A stretch of 64,000 nucleotides of DNA from Chryseobacterium cucumeris (GCF_001593385.1 NZ_LUVZ01000001.1:372001-436000), one strand, 5' to 3'; counted from the stretch's first letter, positions 33,505-43,381 are shown. Numbers and translations are program-made. Notes: a model not told the origin generated them from the sequence alone.

Positions 33505-36012
33505 TTATCTTCTTCCCAAATATCTTTTCATCAACTTATAAAGCTCAAACCACAAAACTGAAATAGCAGCAACAATCAATGTCATTCCCAATTCTTTTGC
33601 TTCAAGCGGAGTTACACTAAAGAATGCTGATACCGGCTTTACGTAAAGAATAAAAAGCAATAATACAAGAACCAACACGGAAATTCCTGTCAATAAAAAG
33701 TTACGATTTTTAAAACTTTCAAAAATACTATAATAGAAAGACCGGTTTACCAGACTGAGTAATATATTAGAAAATATTAAAGTACTGAAAACCAATGATC
33801 TAGTTTTAGGTTCATCATTCCCCAGACCAAGAGAATACTGATATATCCACAGTATTCCTGCCGTAATGATGAGTCCCTGAATAATGCTTATTGTGAGTTC
33901 TCTCCAGTTCAGAAAAGTATCTGTCAGTGCTCTTGGAGGTCTTTTCATTGCATTTTTTTCCATTGGCTCATTTTCATAAACAATGGAACATGTTGGCCCC
34001 ATAACCAATTCCAGAAAAATAACATGTACCGGAGTGAATATATGTGGAAATACCCAACCCAAAAACAAAGGTAAAGAAACAGTGAGTATAATAGGAATAT
34101 GAATAGAAATAATATACTGGACCGCTTTTTTTATATTGGCATAAATTCTTCTTCCTGCAGCAACCCCAATTACGAGTTTATCCAGATCATCATTGGTGAT
34201 GACCAGTGCTGCGGCTGATTTGGCAATTTCAGTCCCTTTATTTCCCATGGCCACTCCAATATGAGCTGCCTTTAAAGCTGGCCCGTCATTCACACCATCT
34301 CCCAGCATTGCCACTACGTGGCCTTGAGCTTTCAAGGCAGAAACCACTTCGAGCTTTGCTTCAGGAAACATTCTTGTAAACAAAGTGGTATCTTCTGAAA
34401 CTTTTATAAGCTCTGTTTGTGAATACCCTGCTATTTCACTTCCATTAACAGGCAGAGTCTTGTTTTCTATTCCTGCCTGCAATGCAATGGCTTTGGTAGT
34501 ATCCGCATTATCTCCTGTAATGACTTTTACTTTAATACCGGCATCGTAGATATGTTTAAATACTTCTTTTATTCCTTTTTTGGGAGGATCATAAAATACG
34601 GTCAATCCTAAAAAATCAAATTTAAAATCCTGCTGTTTATCCGGAAAATCATTTCCTTCAAAATGAGATCTGGCAACACCGAGAACTCTGTATCCCTGTT
34701 CTCCGAAATTCTTTATTAACGTTCTTATTTTATTTTTTTCTTCTTCTGAAAGACTGGAAACACTTATAATGGCTTCCGGAGCTCCTTTAGCTGCTATAAT
34801 TCTGTCTTTTTGCTCATTTTCAAAAAGATGGGTCATCATCGGCGGTTTACCTTCCAACGGGTACTCATGAAACAGCTGATAGTCTTTTCTTTGATCAGGC
34901 TTACGATTCTGTTCATAGACCTTATGTAGTGTTATTTCCATGGGGTCAAAAGGTACAGGTTCACTACTCCACATCGCATAATCAATGAGTTCATGCAGCA
35001 CTGTTGTCTCAAACTCTGTTTCTTCATAAGTTCTGTCAGAACGGTAATCATACAGATGTTTCAATTGCATGGAGTTTTCCGTAATCGTTCCTGTCTTATC
35101 AGTACAGATTACAGAAACGCTTCCCAGCGTTTCTACAATACTGCTTCGTTTAATAATAATTCCTTCCCGCATCAGTTTCCATGCGCCCAAGGCCATAAAG
35201 GTCGTAAAGGCTACAGGAATTTCTTCAGGAAGAACAGACATTGCTAATGTAAGCCCACTCAATAAACTGGTCACAAAATCTCCTGTTTTGACAAAGCTGA
35301 AGATGCATACTGCCAGGAAGATGATGAGCCCGATAACAGCCATCCCCTTTACAAAGTTCCTGATCTGAAGCTGTAAAGGAGATATTTCTGTTTTTATATT
35401 GAGTATGGACTGTCCTATTTTTCCTACTCTTGTTTCCTTTCCAATATTTTCAACCTTAAAAACCGCAAGTCCGGAAACTGTAATTGTTCCGCTATAGACT
35501 TTATTATCTTCAGATTTGCTGTCCTTGAAAACAGAAAAGCTCTCTCCGGTAAGGGAAGATTCATTGACAGAAAAATCGTTGCTATGAACAATTCTTCCGT
35601 CCGCATTGATGAGGTTTCCTTCTTCGGTAATACACAGATCTCCGACTGCTATTTCAAAAGTAGGAATATCTAAAATCTTTGAATCCCTGATTACTTTACT
35701 TAAAGGTTCATTCAATTTTTCAAGTTCTTCCAGTGCCTTTTTGCTCCGGTTATCCTGATAAAAAGAAATTGCAGTAACTCCAACAATAGCAGCAAACATA
35801 AATAAAGCCTCGCCATAATCTCCTGTAAGCACATAAATGAAGGAAACACATATAAGAAGAATCAGCATCGGTTCTTTAAGGATGTTGAGAAGAAGATCTG
35901 CCCATGATTCTTTCTTAACCGCTTCGAGACGGTTATATCCGTATTTTTTTCTGGAAGCGGCTACTTCAGATTCTGTAAGCCCTTTCAAATTTTCCGGTAT
36001 ATTGTAATTCAT
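33505..36012 (-). CDS. P2-type cation-transporting ATPase (Ca2+-ATPase-like)
   Basis: An 835-residue membrane pump. The phosphorylation site is Asp305 in CTDKTGT, the actuator motif TGES is at 155-158, and the nucleotide domain has KGAPE and MLGDGVNDGPALKAA. The M4 segment reads LPEEIPVA, the form found in P2 (calcium-type) ATPases, and there is no heavy-metal CPC motif or N-terminal metal-binding domain. Ten membrane helices are expected, ending with six after the soluble part. It lies at the end of the RND efflux run, 75 bp after the haem-binding gene, yet its class suggests Ca2+, Mn2+ or Mg2+ rather than Zn or Cu. Substrate is uncertain. Confidence 0.85.
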   Translation of the reverse strand: MNYNIPENLKGLTESEVAASRKKYGYNRLEAVKKESWADLLLNILKEPMLILLICVSFIYVLTGDYGEALFMFAAIVGVTAISFYQDNRSKKALEELEKLNEPLSKVIRDSKILDIPTFEIAVGDLCITEEGNLINADGRIVHSNDFSVNESSLTGESFSVFKDSKSEDNKVYSGTITVSGLAVFKVENIGKETRVGKIGQSILNIKTEISPLQLQIRNFVKGMAVIGLIIFLAVCIFSFVKTGDFVTSLLSGLTLAMSVLPEEIPVAFTTFMALGAWKLMREGIIIKRSSIVETLGSVSVICTDKTGTITENSMQLKHLYDYRSDRTYEETEFETTVLHELIDYAMWSSEPVPFDPMEITLHKVYEQNRKPDQRKDYQLFHEYPLEGKPPMMTHLFENEQKDRIIAAKGAPEAIISVSSLSEEEKNKIRTLIKNFGEQGYRVLGVARSHFEGNDFPDKQQDFKFDFLGLTVFYDPPKKGIKEVFKHIYDAGIKVKVITGDNADTTKAIALQAGIENKTLPVNGSEIAGYSQTELIKVSEDTTLFTRMFPEAKLEVVSALKAQGHVVAMLGDGVNDGPALKAAHIGVAMGNKGTEIAKSAAALVITNDDLDKLVIGVAAGRRIYANIKKAVQYIISIHIPIILTVSLPLFLGWVFPHIFTPVHVIFLELVMGPTCSIVYENEPMEKNAMKRPPRALTDTFLNWRELTISIIQGLIITAGILWIYQYSLGLGNDEPKTRSLVFSTLIFSNILLSLVNRSFYYSIFESFKNRNFLLTGISVLVLVLLLFILYVKPVSAFFSVTPLEAKELGMTLIVAAISVLWFELYKLMKRYLGRR

Positions 36013-36087
36013 ACGAAATGGATATGATATTAAATTTACTGATTGTTTTGTTATATCAGGGTACTATTTCTGTTTTTTTACAGCCTC

Positions 36088-36552
36088 CTATTCAATCTGC
36101 TTTTTCACCTCATTTACCCATTGTTCAATTTCTGACTTTTGGGTATCAGTCAGCTTTGCATTCTGATGAACAACAGTATAGGATGTAAGGGGCATTTCGC
36201 CCTCTCTGATGGTTTCTGCAACCTCATCAAGTTTCTTTAACTTTTTCTCTTTTGAATAACTGTTAAATTCATCAAAATTGAGATGCCGTTTTCCTGAGTT
36301 CACATGATCTGCTAGCCACCATTTTACAGGCTGTATGTTATTGTACCACGGATAAGCCGTGGTGTTGGAATGGCAGTCATAACAGCTTGTTTTTAATAAT
36401 CCCAGTACATGAACCGGAACCTGATAATGTTTTTCAATGGCATTATCCGAAGGAACTGTTGCAATATTTTTATCAGTATCAAAAAACTGAATCACAATCA
36501 GAAACAAGGCTATAAAACCTGCTCCTGTTTTTATTAAAGATGATGTTTTCAT
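36088..36552 (-). CDS. Haem-binding domain protein with one CxxCH motif
   Basis: A 154-residue protein with one N-terminal membrane anchor (AGFIALFLIVIQFF) and a soluble Haem_bd domain. CYDCHSN is a single c-type haem attachment motif; the WYNNIQPVKWWLADHVNSGKRHLNFDEFN and REGEMPLTSYTVVH segments are typical of the family, the latter with a possible distal Met ligand. It should sit on the periplasmic face of the inner membrane. It lies 42 bp after the RND adaptor gene. Such proteins occur near metal-efflux genes in Bacteroidota; an electron-transfer or sensing role is inferred only. Confidence 0.85.
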   Translation of the reverse strand: MKTSSLIKTGAGFIALFLIVIQFFDTDKNIATVPSDNAIEKHYQVPVHVLGLLKTSCYDCHSNTTAYPWYNNIQPVKWWLADHVNSGKRHLNFDEFNSYSKEKKLKKLDEVAETIREGEMPLTSYTVVHQNAKLTDTQKSEIEQWVNEVKKQIE

Positions 36553-36594
36553 AATTTGTATTTATTGATAAGTTCTTTTATTTTACTATAATTT

Positions 36595-37749
36595 TTATTC
36601 ATCTGCAGTGTTCTTAAGTTTCATAAGAAGTGTATATGCATTCTTGATGACTATTTTTTTATTCTTAAAATCGTCAGTATTCATAATCTGTACGAATCCG
36701 TTTTCTGTTTCACCTAATGTTACAGGAGTCAATCGGTAGGTCTGTTTTTTTTCTTCAACGAAGACAAAGTCTTTTCCTTCAAAATTGACAATACTCTGCT
36801 CGGGAACAGCATTGGAAAAAGAAGTACTAGTTTCGATCTCGGCATTCATATACATTCCCGGTACAAGACTCTGGTCATATTTTTCAAAATGACAGTGTAC
36901 TTCAGCCCATCCGCCCGGGTTTACATCTTTGCTGATCAGCAGAATTTCACCATAGTATTTTTTATCAGGTTCGGCATTGGTATAGGCAGCAAACCTCTGC
37001 CCTTTCTTCAGATTTACCAGATCTTTTTCATATACTTTGAGATTTAGATGAATATCATCCGGATTAATAAGTTCAAAAAGGACATCGGAGGGATTCACAT
37101 ATTTACCAATATTCACGTTGACCTTGCTTACAAAGCCATTGATACTGCTGTAAACCGGTACACTTTTTTGAATACTTCCCGAATTGAGAGATTCAGGATT
37201 GATATTGATAAGGCGGAGCTGCTGAGCCAGGGAGTTCATCAGGATTTTCTGACTGTTCATTTCAGACTGAGCCTGCTGCATTACCTTATCGCTGGTGGCC
37301 TGACTTTGGTTAAGGGTTTTCTGGCGGTTATAATCCAATTGGGCAAAATGATTTTTAGATTTTGCCATTAAATAATCCTGCTGAAGCTGAATAAACTGTG
37401 GATTTTCTATCACTGCAATCACCTGCCCTTTTGATACCGGCTTTCCCGGAAGCAGGCTGCTCGATTTCAGGTATCCGCCTAAAGGAATACTGACAGAAAC
37501 CAGATTTTGCGGTGGTACATCTATCATTCCGTTAAGTTTTAAAACAGAGGAAATCTTCTGTAAAGAAAGTACCGTTGTTACGACAGGTGCATTTTTCAGT
37601 TGAGCATCCGTAAGCGTTACAACATTTTCATCTTTAGAAGATACTGCGGCTGGTGCCGGCTTGGCTTTTCCATGGTCTCGACACTCATAAAACATGAGCA
37701 ATCCTATTATTGACAGGGAATATGATATAATTTTAAATGTACGTTTCAT
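36595..37749 (-). CDS. RND efflux periplasmic adaptor (CzcB/CusB-like)
   Basis: A 384-residue membrane-fusion protein with an N-terminal lipoprotein-like signal (LLMFYEC). It has the biotinyl-lipoyl halves (GGYLKSSSLLPGKPVSKGQVIAVIENPQFIQLQQDYL and VYSSINGFVSKVNVNIGKYVNPSDVLFELIN), a coiled-coil hairpin in between, and a beta-barrel plus membrane-proximal domain at the C-terminus. There is no extra metal-binding N-terminal His/Met cluster beyond DHGKAKPAP. It bridges the RND pump and the TolC protein encoded just upstream, 2 bp away. Confidence 0.9.
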   Translation of the reverse strand: MKRTFKIISYSLSIIGLLMFYECRDHGKAKPAPAAVSSKDENVVTLTDAQLKNAPVVTTVLSLQKISSVLKLNGMIDVPPQNLVSVSIPLGGYLKSSSLLPGKPVSKGQVIAVIENPQFIQLQQDYLMAKSKNHFAQLDYNRQKTLNQSQATSDKVMQQAQSEMNSQKILMNSLAQQLRLININPESLNSGSIQKSVPVYSSINGFVSKVNVNIGKYVNPSDVLFELINPDDIHLNLKVYEKDLVNLKKGQRFAAYTNAEPDKKYYGEILLISKDVNPGGWAEVHCHFEKYDQSLVPGMYMNAEIETSTSFSNAVPEQSIVNFEGKDFVFVEEKKQTYRLTPVTLGETENGFVQIMNTDDFKNKKIVIKNAYTLLMKLKNTADE

Positions 37750-37751
37750 TG

Positions 37752-38984
37752 TTATGGATTTAAAGTGAGATATTCCAGCTCTATAGCACTCTGATTCAGT
37801 TTCCAGACTGCATCGGTATAGCTGTTTTTTAAAGTAACCGCCTGATTGATCAGGATGACAAATTCCAGATAATTGATTTCGCCGGCAAGAAACTGTTTTT
37901 TAGCTGTTTCAGTGATGATATCGGCATTTTTCAGTTCCGAGTTTTCGTATTGCAAAACAATATCAAGGTTAGCCTGATAAATTCCGGATGCCTTTCTGTA
38001 TTGATTCTGCAGGTTGAATTCCATGTTGGCAATATCACTGTCCACAACAGATTCAGCAATTTTTGCGGCCTGAATTCTGGCTTTCTGTCCGCCTGAAAAA
38101 ACAGGAACCGAAACCCCAAGCTGTACAGAATGAAACTGTGGTGCACCGTTGTAGACTTTTTCATCAGCACCCGTCCCTCTAAAGCTGTTGAGGTTGTAGG
38201 CCAGCTGAAGTCCGGGAAGCATTTTTGCTTTTTCAAGGGCAATCTGCTGTTCAGAAATATTTTTCTGTTGCTGTAATACTTTAATAGCCGGATGCAAGCT
38301 AAGCTCCTCTTTAAGACCTCCATGGTAAATTTTCTGATCTTCAGGAAGGAAATCTGTTTCTGTATTTAAAAGCCACTGAAGCTGATATCCCAACACAGTA
38401 AGCTCCTGTCGCAATTGCTTCAGCTGAATTTCAATAGAAGATTTCTGATTGGAAGCCGTAGTTTTTTCCAGAATATTGCTTTCTCCTGCTTTCAGACGGA
38501 TATTTGCCTTATCGAGAAAATCAGTGTACAGCTTTAATGTTTCCTGAAGCAGCTTTTCTTTTTGTTTCGCATACAGGATATTATAAAAAGTAAGACTCAC
38601 CGCTTTCTTCAGTTCATATTCCTTAAGAGAAACATTCAGCAGAGACTTTTTCCATTCTTCCGTGTATACATTCTTCTGCTTTTTATACACAGTCGGAAAT
38701 GCGATATTCTGTGAAATTCCGAATTTCATATCCGTCAGTGCACTGTTGATCTGACCATAATCTACTGTTACTCCCGTTTGAGGAATATCAGATGATGACC
38801 TGATAAGGGCTTTTGTATATTCTGATTTTAATTTTTCATTTTTAAGATTTCTGTTATTTTTCAAAGCAATATCAACAGCATCCTGCAATGTAACGGAAGT
38901 CTGGGAGTTTACCTGCCCCGCAAAACCGAAACATATAATAAAGACCAGAACGGAAATCTGTTTTTTATTTTTTATTTTTTTCAT
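37752..38984 (-). CDS. TolC-family outer-membrane efflux protein
   Basis: From the ATG at 38984 (MKKIKNKKQISVLVFIICFGFAGQVNSQ) the protein is 410 residues; a start at 39002 adds six residues. It has the two long alpha-hairpin repeats of outer-membrane efflux proteins (TLQDAVDIALKNNRNLKNEKL ... LGVSVPVFSGGQKARIQAAKI ... GEINYLEFVILINQAVTLKNSY). The coding region overlaps the end of the pump gene by 20 bp, consistent with coupled translation. It forms the exit duct of the tripartite system. Confidence 0.9.
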   Translation of the reverse strand: MKKIKNKKQISVLVFIICFGFAGQVNSQTSVTLQDAVDIALKNNRNLKNEKLKSEYTKALIRSSSDIPQTGVTVDYGQINSALTDMKFGISQNIAFPTVYKKQKNVYTEEWKKSLLNVSLKEYELKKAVSLTFYNILYAKQKEKLLQETLKLYTDFLDKANIRLKAGESNILEKTTASNQKSSIEIQLKQLRQELTVLGYQLQWLLNTETDFLPEDQKIYHGGLKEELSLHPAIKVLQQQKNISEQQIALEKAKMLPGLQLAYNLNSFRGTGADEKVYNGAPQFHSVQLGVSVPVFSGGQKARIQAAKIAESVVDSDIANMEFNLQNQYRKASGIYQANLDIVLQYENSELKNADIITETAKKQFLAGEINYLEFVILINQAVTLKNSYTDAVWKLNQSAIELEYLTLNP

Positions 38985-41900
38985 TTTTAAATCCTTTTTC
39001 AATAGTTACATACAATAATGGTAAGACGAACAGAGTAAGAAAAGTTGCGACCATCAGTCCTCCAATGACCACTGTGGCCAAAGGTCTTTGTACTTCTGCT
39101 CCTGCTCCGTTGCTGACAGCCATCGGAATAAACCCCAAGGAAGCAACAAATGCTGTCATCAGCACCGGACGAAGCCTCGACTCTCCACCATCTGTAATGA
39201 TTCTTACAATATTTTTAATTCCTCTCTTTTGAAGACGGTTAAACTCTGAGATCAGCACAATTCCATTGAGTACTGCCACTCCGAATAGAGCAATAAATCC
39301 CACACCCGCACTGATGCTGAAAGGCATTCCTCTAAGTGCCATCAGAAATACACCACCAATAATAGAAAGTGGAATCGCGGTGTAAATTAACAAGCTTTCT
39401 TTAACGGAATTAAAGGCAAGGAAAAGCATTACGAAAATAAGAGCCAGAGCAATGGGAACTGCTATCATGAGACGCTGTTTGGCATTATTGAGGTTTTCAA
39501 ACGAACCTCCATACGTCATATAATATCCTGTAGGAAGTTTCATTTTCTGATCTACCTTCTGCTGAAGTTCTTCTACAATACTCTGAACATCCCTGCCTTT
39601 GATATTAAAACCTACTACAATTCTTCGTTGGGCATTTTCCCTCTGAATCTGATTGGGACCATTCTTCACTTCCACTTTAGCAAGCTGGGACAGCGGAATC
39701 TGATTTCCAAATGGTGTAGGAACCAAAAGATTTTTAATATCGGTAACATTTTTCCGGTCTTTGTTATCCAGACGTACGACCATATCAAAGCGTTTTTCAC
39801 CTTCAAAAACCAATCCGGTACTTTGCCCCGCAAATGCGGTATTAACCACACGGTTGATATCTGAAACAGATAAATGGTACTGAGCGATCAGAGGACGGTT
39901 GTATTCAATGATTACCTGCGGCATTCCCGAAACAGGTTCTATATAGAGATTCTGGGTTCCTTCCACTGTTTCTATAATCTTCCCGAGCTTCTGGGCATTT
40001 TGGGAAAGTACATCAAGGTCTTCCCCAAAAATTTTGATCACGACGTCTTGTCTTGCCCCGGTCATCAGTTCATTAAAACGCATCTGAACAGGATATTGGA
40101 AGCTGGCAGTAATTCCTGGTACATCCTGCAGTTGTTTCCCCATTTTATCAGCCAGCTCCGGAAAAGTGGACGCTGAAGTCCATTCTTTTTTATCTTTTAG
40201 AATAACCATCATATCAGAAGCATCCATCGGCATCGGGTCTGTAGGAACTTCTCCGCTTCCAATTTTTGTGACCACTTTTTCCACTTCGGGAAATCTGGAT
40301 TTGAGAATGTGTGCTGCTTTCTGGGTACTTTCGATAGTTGTCGTCAGATTACTTCCAGGTAAAACCCTGGTATCTACGGCAAAATCACCTTCTTCAAGGG
40401 AAGGAATAAATTCACCACCCATTTTGGACAAAATGAAAACAGCAGTTATAAATAAGACTGCCACTATCCCAAAAACTATTTTGGGCACTCTGAGAAGTTT
40501 GAGCAAAACTGCCAGATATACCTTCTCTACCTTTTTCATCATTCTGTCTGATAATGTAGGCTTACCGCTTCTTTTTCTAAGCAATAACGCGCTCATCATT
40601 GGAATATAGGTCAGTGAGAGCAAAAATGCTCCCAGCAGTGCAAAAGCTACGGTCTGGGCCATAGGCTTAAACATTTTGCCTTCAATTCCCTGCAGGGTAA
40701 GGATCGGGAGATAGACAATCAGAATGATAATCTGTCCGAAAACGGCGCTGTTCATCATTTTTCCTGCAGATTCTATAACGACGGTATCCATTTCTGATTT
40801 TCCGACAGAGAAAATCTTTTTAAACTTTGAATTATGACTGAACTGATGTAAAACAGATTCCACAATAATCACTGCTCCATCAATAATCAGCCCGAAATCC
40901 AAGGCCCCAAGACTCATCAGATTTCCGCTGACTCCAAAGAGGTTCATCATACATATTGCAAAAAGCATCGCCAAAGGAATAACAGAGGCAACCAGCAAAC
41001 CTGCTCTTATATTCCCAAGAAATAAAACGAGTACGAAGACTACAATCAATGCTCCTTCCGTAAGGTTTTTTTCTACTGTTCCAATGGCATTGTTCACCAT
41101 TTTGGTTCTGTCCAGAAATGGCTCTATCACCACTCCCTTCGGAAGCGATTTCTGAACCTGGGCAATTTTTTCCTTTACATTTTTTATGACCTGATTACTG
41201 TTCTCGCCTTTGAGCATCATTACTACAGCTCCAGAGACTTCTCCCTCATCATTAAAGGTCATGGCCCCATAACGGGTTGCAAACCCCTGCTTTACCTCAG
41301 CAATATCCCGTATAAACAACGGAACATCATTTGTTTTTGTCGCAATAGAAATATTGTTGATTTCTTCAATACTTCCTACTAACCCTTCACTCCTGATATA
41401 TAGAACAGTAGGTCCTTTCTCAATATAGGCACCTCCTGTATTCTGATTGTTGGCCTGCAATGCATCAAATACGTCATTGATTGTTATTCCATAGGCATTA
41501 AGCCTGTCTGGATTTACAGCAATTTCATATTGTTTCAGCTTGCCTCCGAAGCTGCTCACCTCTGCCACTCCTTTTACTCCCAAAAGCTGTCTTCTTACAA
41601 TCCAGTCCTGAATGGTGCGGAGTTCTGTGATATTGTATTTTTTTTCATATCCTTTTTCAGGCCTCACTACATACTGGAAAATTTCGCCAAGTCCTGTCGA
41701 AATAGGTCCAAGCTGCGGATTTCCTATTCCCTGTGGAATAACGGACTGTATCTGTTGGAGCCTTTCGGCGACCTGCTGCCTTGCCCAATAGATGTCTACA
41801 TCATCTTCAAAGACAATGGTAACCAGAGAAAGTCCAAACCTGGAGAAACTCCTGATCTCCTTTAATCCTGAAATATTATTGTTGGCCTGTTCTATAGGAA

Positions 41901-42099
41901 AGGTAATAAGCCGTTCTATATCTGTTGCACCAAAAGAGGGTGCCATCGTAATGACCTGTACCTGATTATTGGTGATATCCGGAACAGCATCTATTGGCAA
42001 TTTGGTAACCTGATAGGTGCCTACACCAATAAGTCCCAATACCAACAATGCAATAATGAGTTTATTCTTTACAGAAAACTCAATGATTTTTGTAAGCAT
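38965..42099 (-). CDS. CzcA/CusA-family heavy-metal RND efflux pump
   Basis: A 1044-residue inner-membrane pump with 12 membrane segments and two large periplasmic loops. The TM4 proton-relay residues read DFGLIIDGAVIIVES, giving Asp401, Asp407 and Glu414. These match Asp402, Asp408 and Glu415 of CzcA almost position for position, whereas Cu/Ag pumps carry a different TM4 motif. A divalent ion such as Zn2+, Co2+, Cd2+ or Ni2+ is therefore the likely substrate. It starts 137 bp after the small secreted protein copy A. Confidence 0.92.
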   Translation of the reverse strand: MLTKIIEFSVKNKLIIALLVLGLIGVGTYQVTKLPIDAVPDITNNQVQVITMAPSFGATDIERLITFPIEQANNNISGLKEIRSFSRFGLSLVTIVFEDDVDIYWARQQVAERLQQIQSVIPQGIGNPQLGPISTGLGEIFQYVVRPEKGYEKKYNITELRTIQDWIVRRQLLGVKGVAEVSSFGGKLKQYEIAVNPDRLNAYGITINDVFDALQANNQNTGGAYIEKGPTVLYIRSEGLVGSIEEINNISIATKTNDVPLFIRDIAEVKQGFATRYGAMTFNDEGEVSGAVVMMLKGENSNQVIKNVKEKIAQVQKSLPKGVVIEPFLDRTKMVNNAIGTVEKNLTEGALIVVFVLVLFLGNIRAGLLVASVIPLAMLFAICMMNLFGVSGNLMSLGALDFGLIIDGAVIIVESVLHQFSHNSKFKKIFSVGKSEMDTVVIESAGKMMNSAVFGQIIILIVYLPILTLQGIEGKMFKPMAQTVAFALLGAFLLSLTYIPMMSALLLRKRSGKPTLSDRMMKKVEKVYLAVLLKLLRVPKIVFGIVAVLFITAVFILSKMGGEFIPSLEEGDFAVDTRVLPGSNLTTTIESTQKAAHILKSRFPEVEKVVTKIGSGEVPTDPMPMDASDMMVILKDKKEWTSASTFPELADKMGKQLQDVPGITASFQYPVQMRFNELMTGARQDVVIKIFGEDLDVLSQNAQKLGKIIETVEGTQNLYIEPVSGMPQVIIEYNRPLIAQYHLSVSDINRVVNTAFAGQSTGLVFEGEKRFDMVVRLDNKDRKNVTDIKNLLVPTPFGNQIPLSQLAKVEVKNGPNQIQRENAQRRIVVGFNIKGRDVQSIVEELQQKVDQKMKLPTGYYMTYGGSFENLNNAKQRLMIAVPIALALIFVMLFLAFNSVKESLLIYTAIPLSIIGGVFLMALRGMPFSISAGVGFIALFGVAVLNGIVLISEFNRLQKRGIKNIVRIITDGGESRLRPVLMTAFVASLGFIPMAVSNGAGAEVQRPLATVVIGGLMVATFLTLFVLPLLYVTIEKGFKNEKNKK

Positions 42100-42236
42100 A
42101 AAAATGATTGATTATCTTAATTATTGTAATGAAATTCTGGTATCCTGAAACGTAGCCCCAAGCATCTACATATCATGCAAACACCTATAAGGAAACAGAA
42201 TACCTTCCCAATCAAAAAATGACTGAGAAAAACAGA

Positions 42237-42623
42237 TTAAGATTGACGAAATCTTGGCGGCTGCCAGATAGAATTAAGAATTTCCTTATTGTAAAGCGCA
42301 CTTTTGTAAAAGGTCTTCTTGATTTCAATAGGAGTAAACACCTTCTCTACACAATGAAAATCTAAGGAAGGATTAATAGTGAAAACCACAGACAACAGGT
42401 TTGCATGTGATACAAAAGGTAATCTCTGGTCCTGATCATGGTCACTGTCTTTCACAGGGTGGTCGTAATGGGTTTTCAGAAATGCAGCAAGTGACATTTC
42501 AGGATTGAGATTTTTATGCGTTATATAATGCTCTATAAGGAGCGGTATTTTCAAAAACTGATACAATTCAGTTGTAGAAACTAAAAACAATGATAGCAAC
42601 AATATGGAAATCAACTTTCTCAC
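42237..42623 (-). CDS. Uncharacterised secreted protein, copy A (128 aa), precedes the metal efflux genes
   Basis: A 128-residue paralogue of the protein at 33078-33467, starting at GTG 42623 (MRKLISILLLSLFLVSTTE). The first 58 residues are very similar between copies, the middle diverges, and the end S(I/V)W(Q/E)PPR is kept. Conserved His/Asp positions (IEHYITHKNLNPEMSL, KTHYDHPVKDSDHDQDQ) suggest metal binding. The cleavage site is not obvious, so a membrane-anchored form is possible. Placement directly before a CzcA pump and after a MarR gene argues for a role in metal sensing or buffering. Function is unknown. Confidence 0.75.
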   Translation of the reverse strand: MRKLISILLLSLFLVSTTELYQFLKIPLLIEHYITHKNLNPEMSLAAFLKTHYDHPVKDSDHDQDQRLPFVSHANLLSVVFTINPSLDFHCVEKVFTPIEIKKTFYKSALYNKEILNSIWQPPRFRQS

Positions 42624-42628
42624 GCTAT

Positions 42629-42636
42629 CAAAATTA
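42629..42636 (-). promoter_or_regulatory. -7 element (TAATTTTG) of the metal-efflux unit
   Basis: The minus strand reads TAATTTTG-ATAGC-GTG directly before copy A, nearly identical to the sequence before copy B. The position implies a leaderless or almost leaderless message starting with GTG. Confidence 0.45.
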
Positions 42637-42706
42637 TCAAATTTTTAGTTAAGAATAATTTTAAATAAGCTAATCATTACATATTTATATTTAGTTTTAC
42701 TAAAAA

Positions 42707-43381
42707 CTACTCCATAATTTTTTTGTTGATAGCGTATTCGTCATAGACAATATTAATGAGTTCATCAGAGTTAATATTTCGCGAAAAAATAGGATAATGG
42801 AAAGCATCAAGCTTGTTAAGAATACGAATGAGATCCATCTTTTCTTTATAGGTAAGATTTCCGGCAACAATATTCGTTGCCTGACGAATTTTTTCCATTT
42901 GTCTTTCGAGAACAATCAATCCTTTTTCTGAAATACGGATGAGCTTGCTTCGTTTGTCCATATCAGACTCTGTCTGCTCCACAAGTTTCTGACGAAGCAG
43001 TCTTGCAATAACAAGCATGCCAACTGGCTTATCATGTATATTTTTTTTGATGAGTGCCATTTTGGTCATTTCGCCAAAAGCTTTTAAGTTGATAAGGTAA
43101 ATAAAGTCTTCCTGAGTAGAAAATTCAGAATTAATAATAGCTGACTTTGAATAGGTTTTAGCGTATCGGTTTATATGGACCAGTAAGGTACTAATTGCAC
43201 TTTCAGCACTCCTGCCATTCTCTTTTCCTTCCCAATACGGCTCATCAACAAGGTTCTCTCCACCGGAAATCCATGATTTAAAGCCTTCAATAGTAGGTGG
43301 ATAAGAATGTGAAGATGTTTTATTCTCTGACTCAAATTGCTCAAGAAGAGTCATAAATTCTTTGATAAGGGTAAAATTCAT
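42707..43381 (-). CDS. MarR-family transcriptional regulator
   Basis: A 224-residue protein with a MarR winged helix in the C-terminal two thirds (EFSTQEDFIYLINLKAFGEMTKMALIKKNIHDKPVGMLVIARLLRQKLVEQTESDMDKRSKLIRISEKGLIVLERQ) after an N-terminal extension of about 90 residues. It is a paralogue of the regulator at 49423-50079, sharing the extension (ENGRSAESAISTLLVHINRYAK). It is transcribed toward the copy A/CzcA genes, 83 bp away, so control of metal efflux is plausible. A TATATTTG element lies 17 bp before the ATG. Confidence 0.85.
   Translation of the reverse strand: MNFTLIKEFMTLLEQFESENKTSSHSYPPTIEGFKSWISGGENLVDEPYWEGKENGRSAESAISTLLVHINRYAKTYSKSAIINSEFSTQEDFIYLINLKAFGEMTKMALIKKNIHDKPVGMLVIARLLRQKLVEQTESDMDKRSKLIRISEKGLIVLERQMEKIRQATNIVAGNLTYKEKMDLIRILNKLDAFHYPIFSRNINSDELINIVYDEYAINKKIME

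Noticed and set aside
40166..40609. A 147-codon plus-strand frame within the CzcA gene
   Set aside because: Antisense to a conserved RND pump with normal codon use; no family resemblance.
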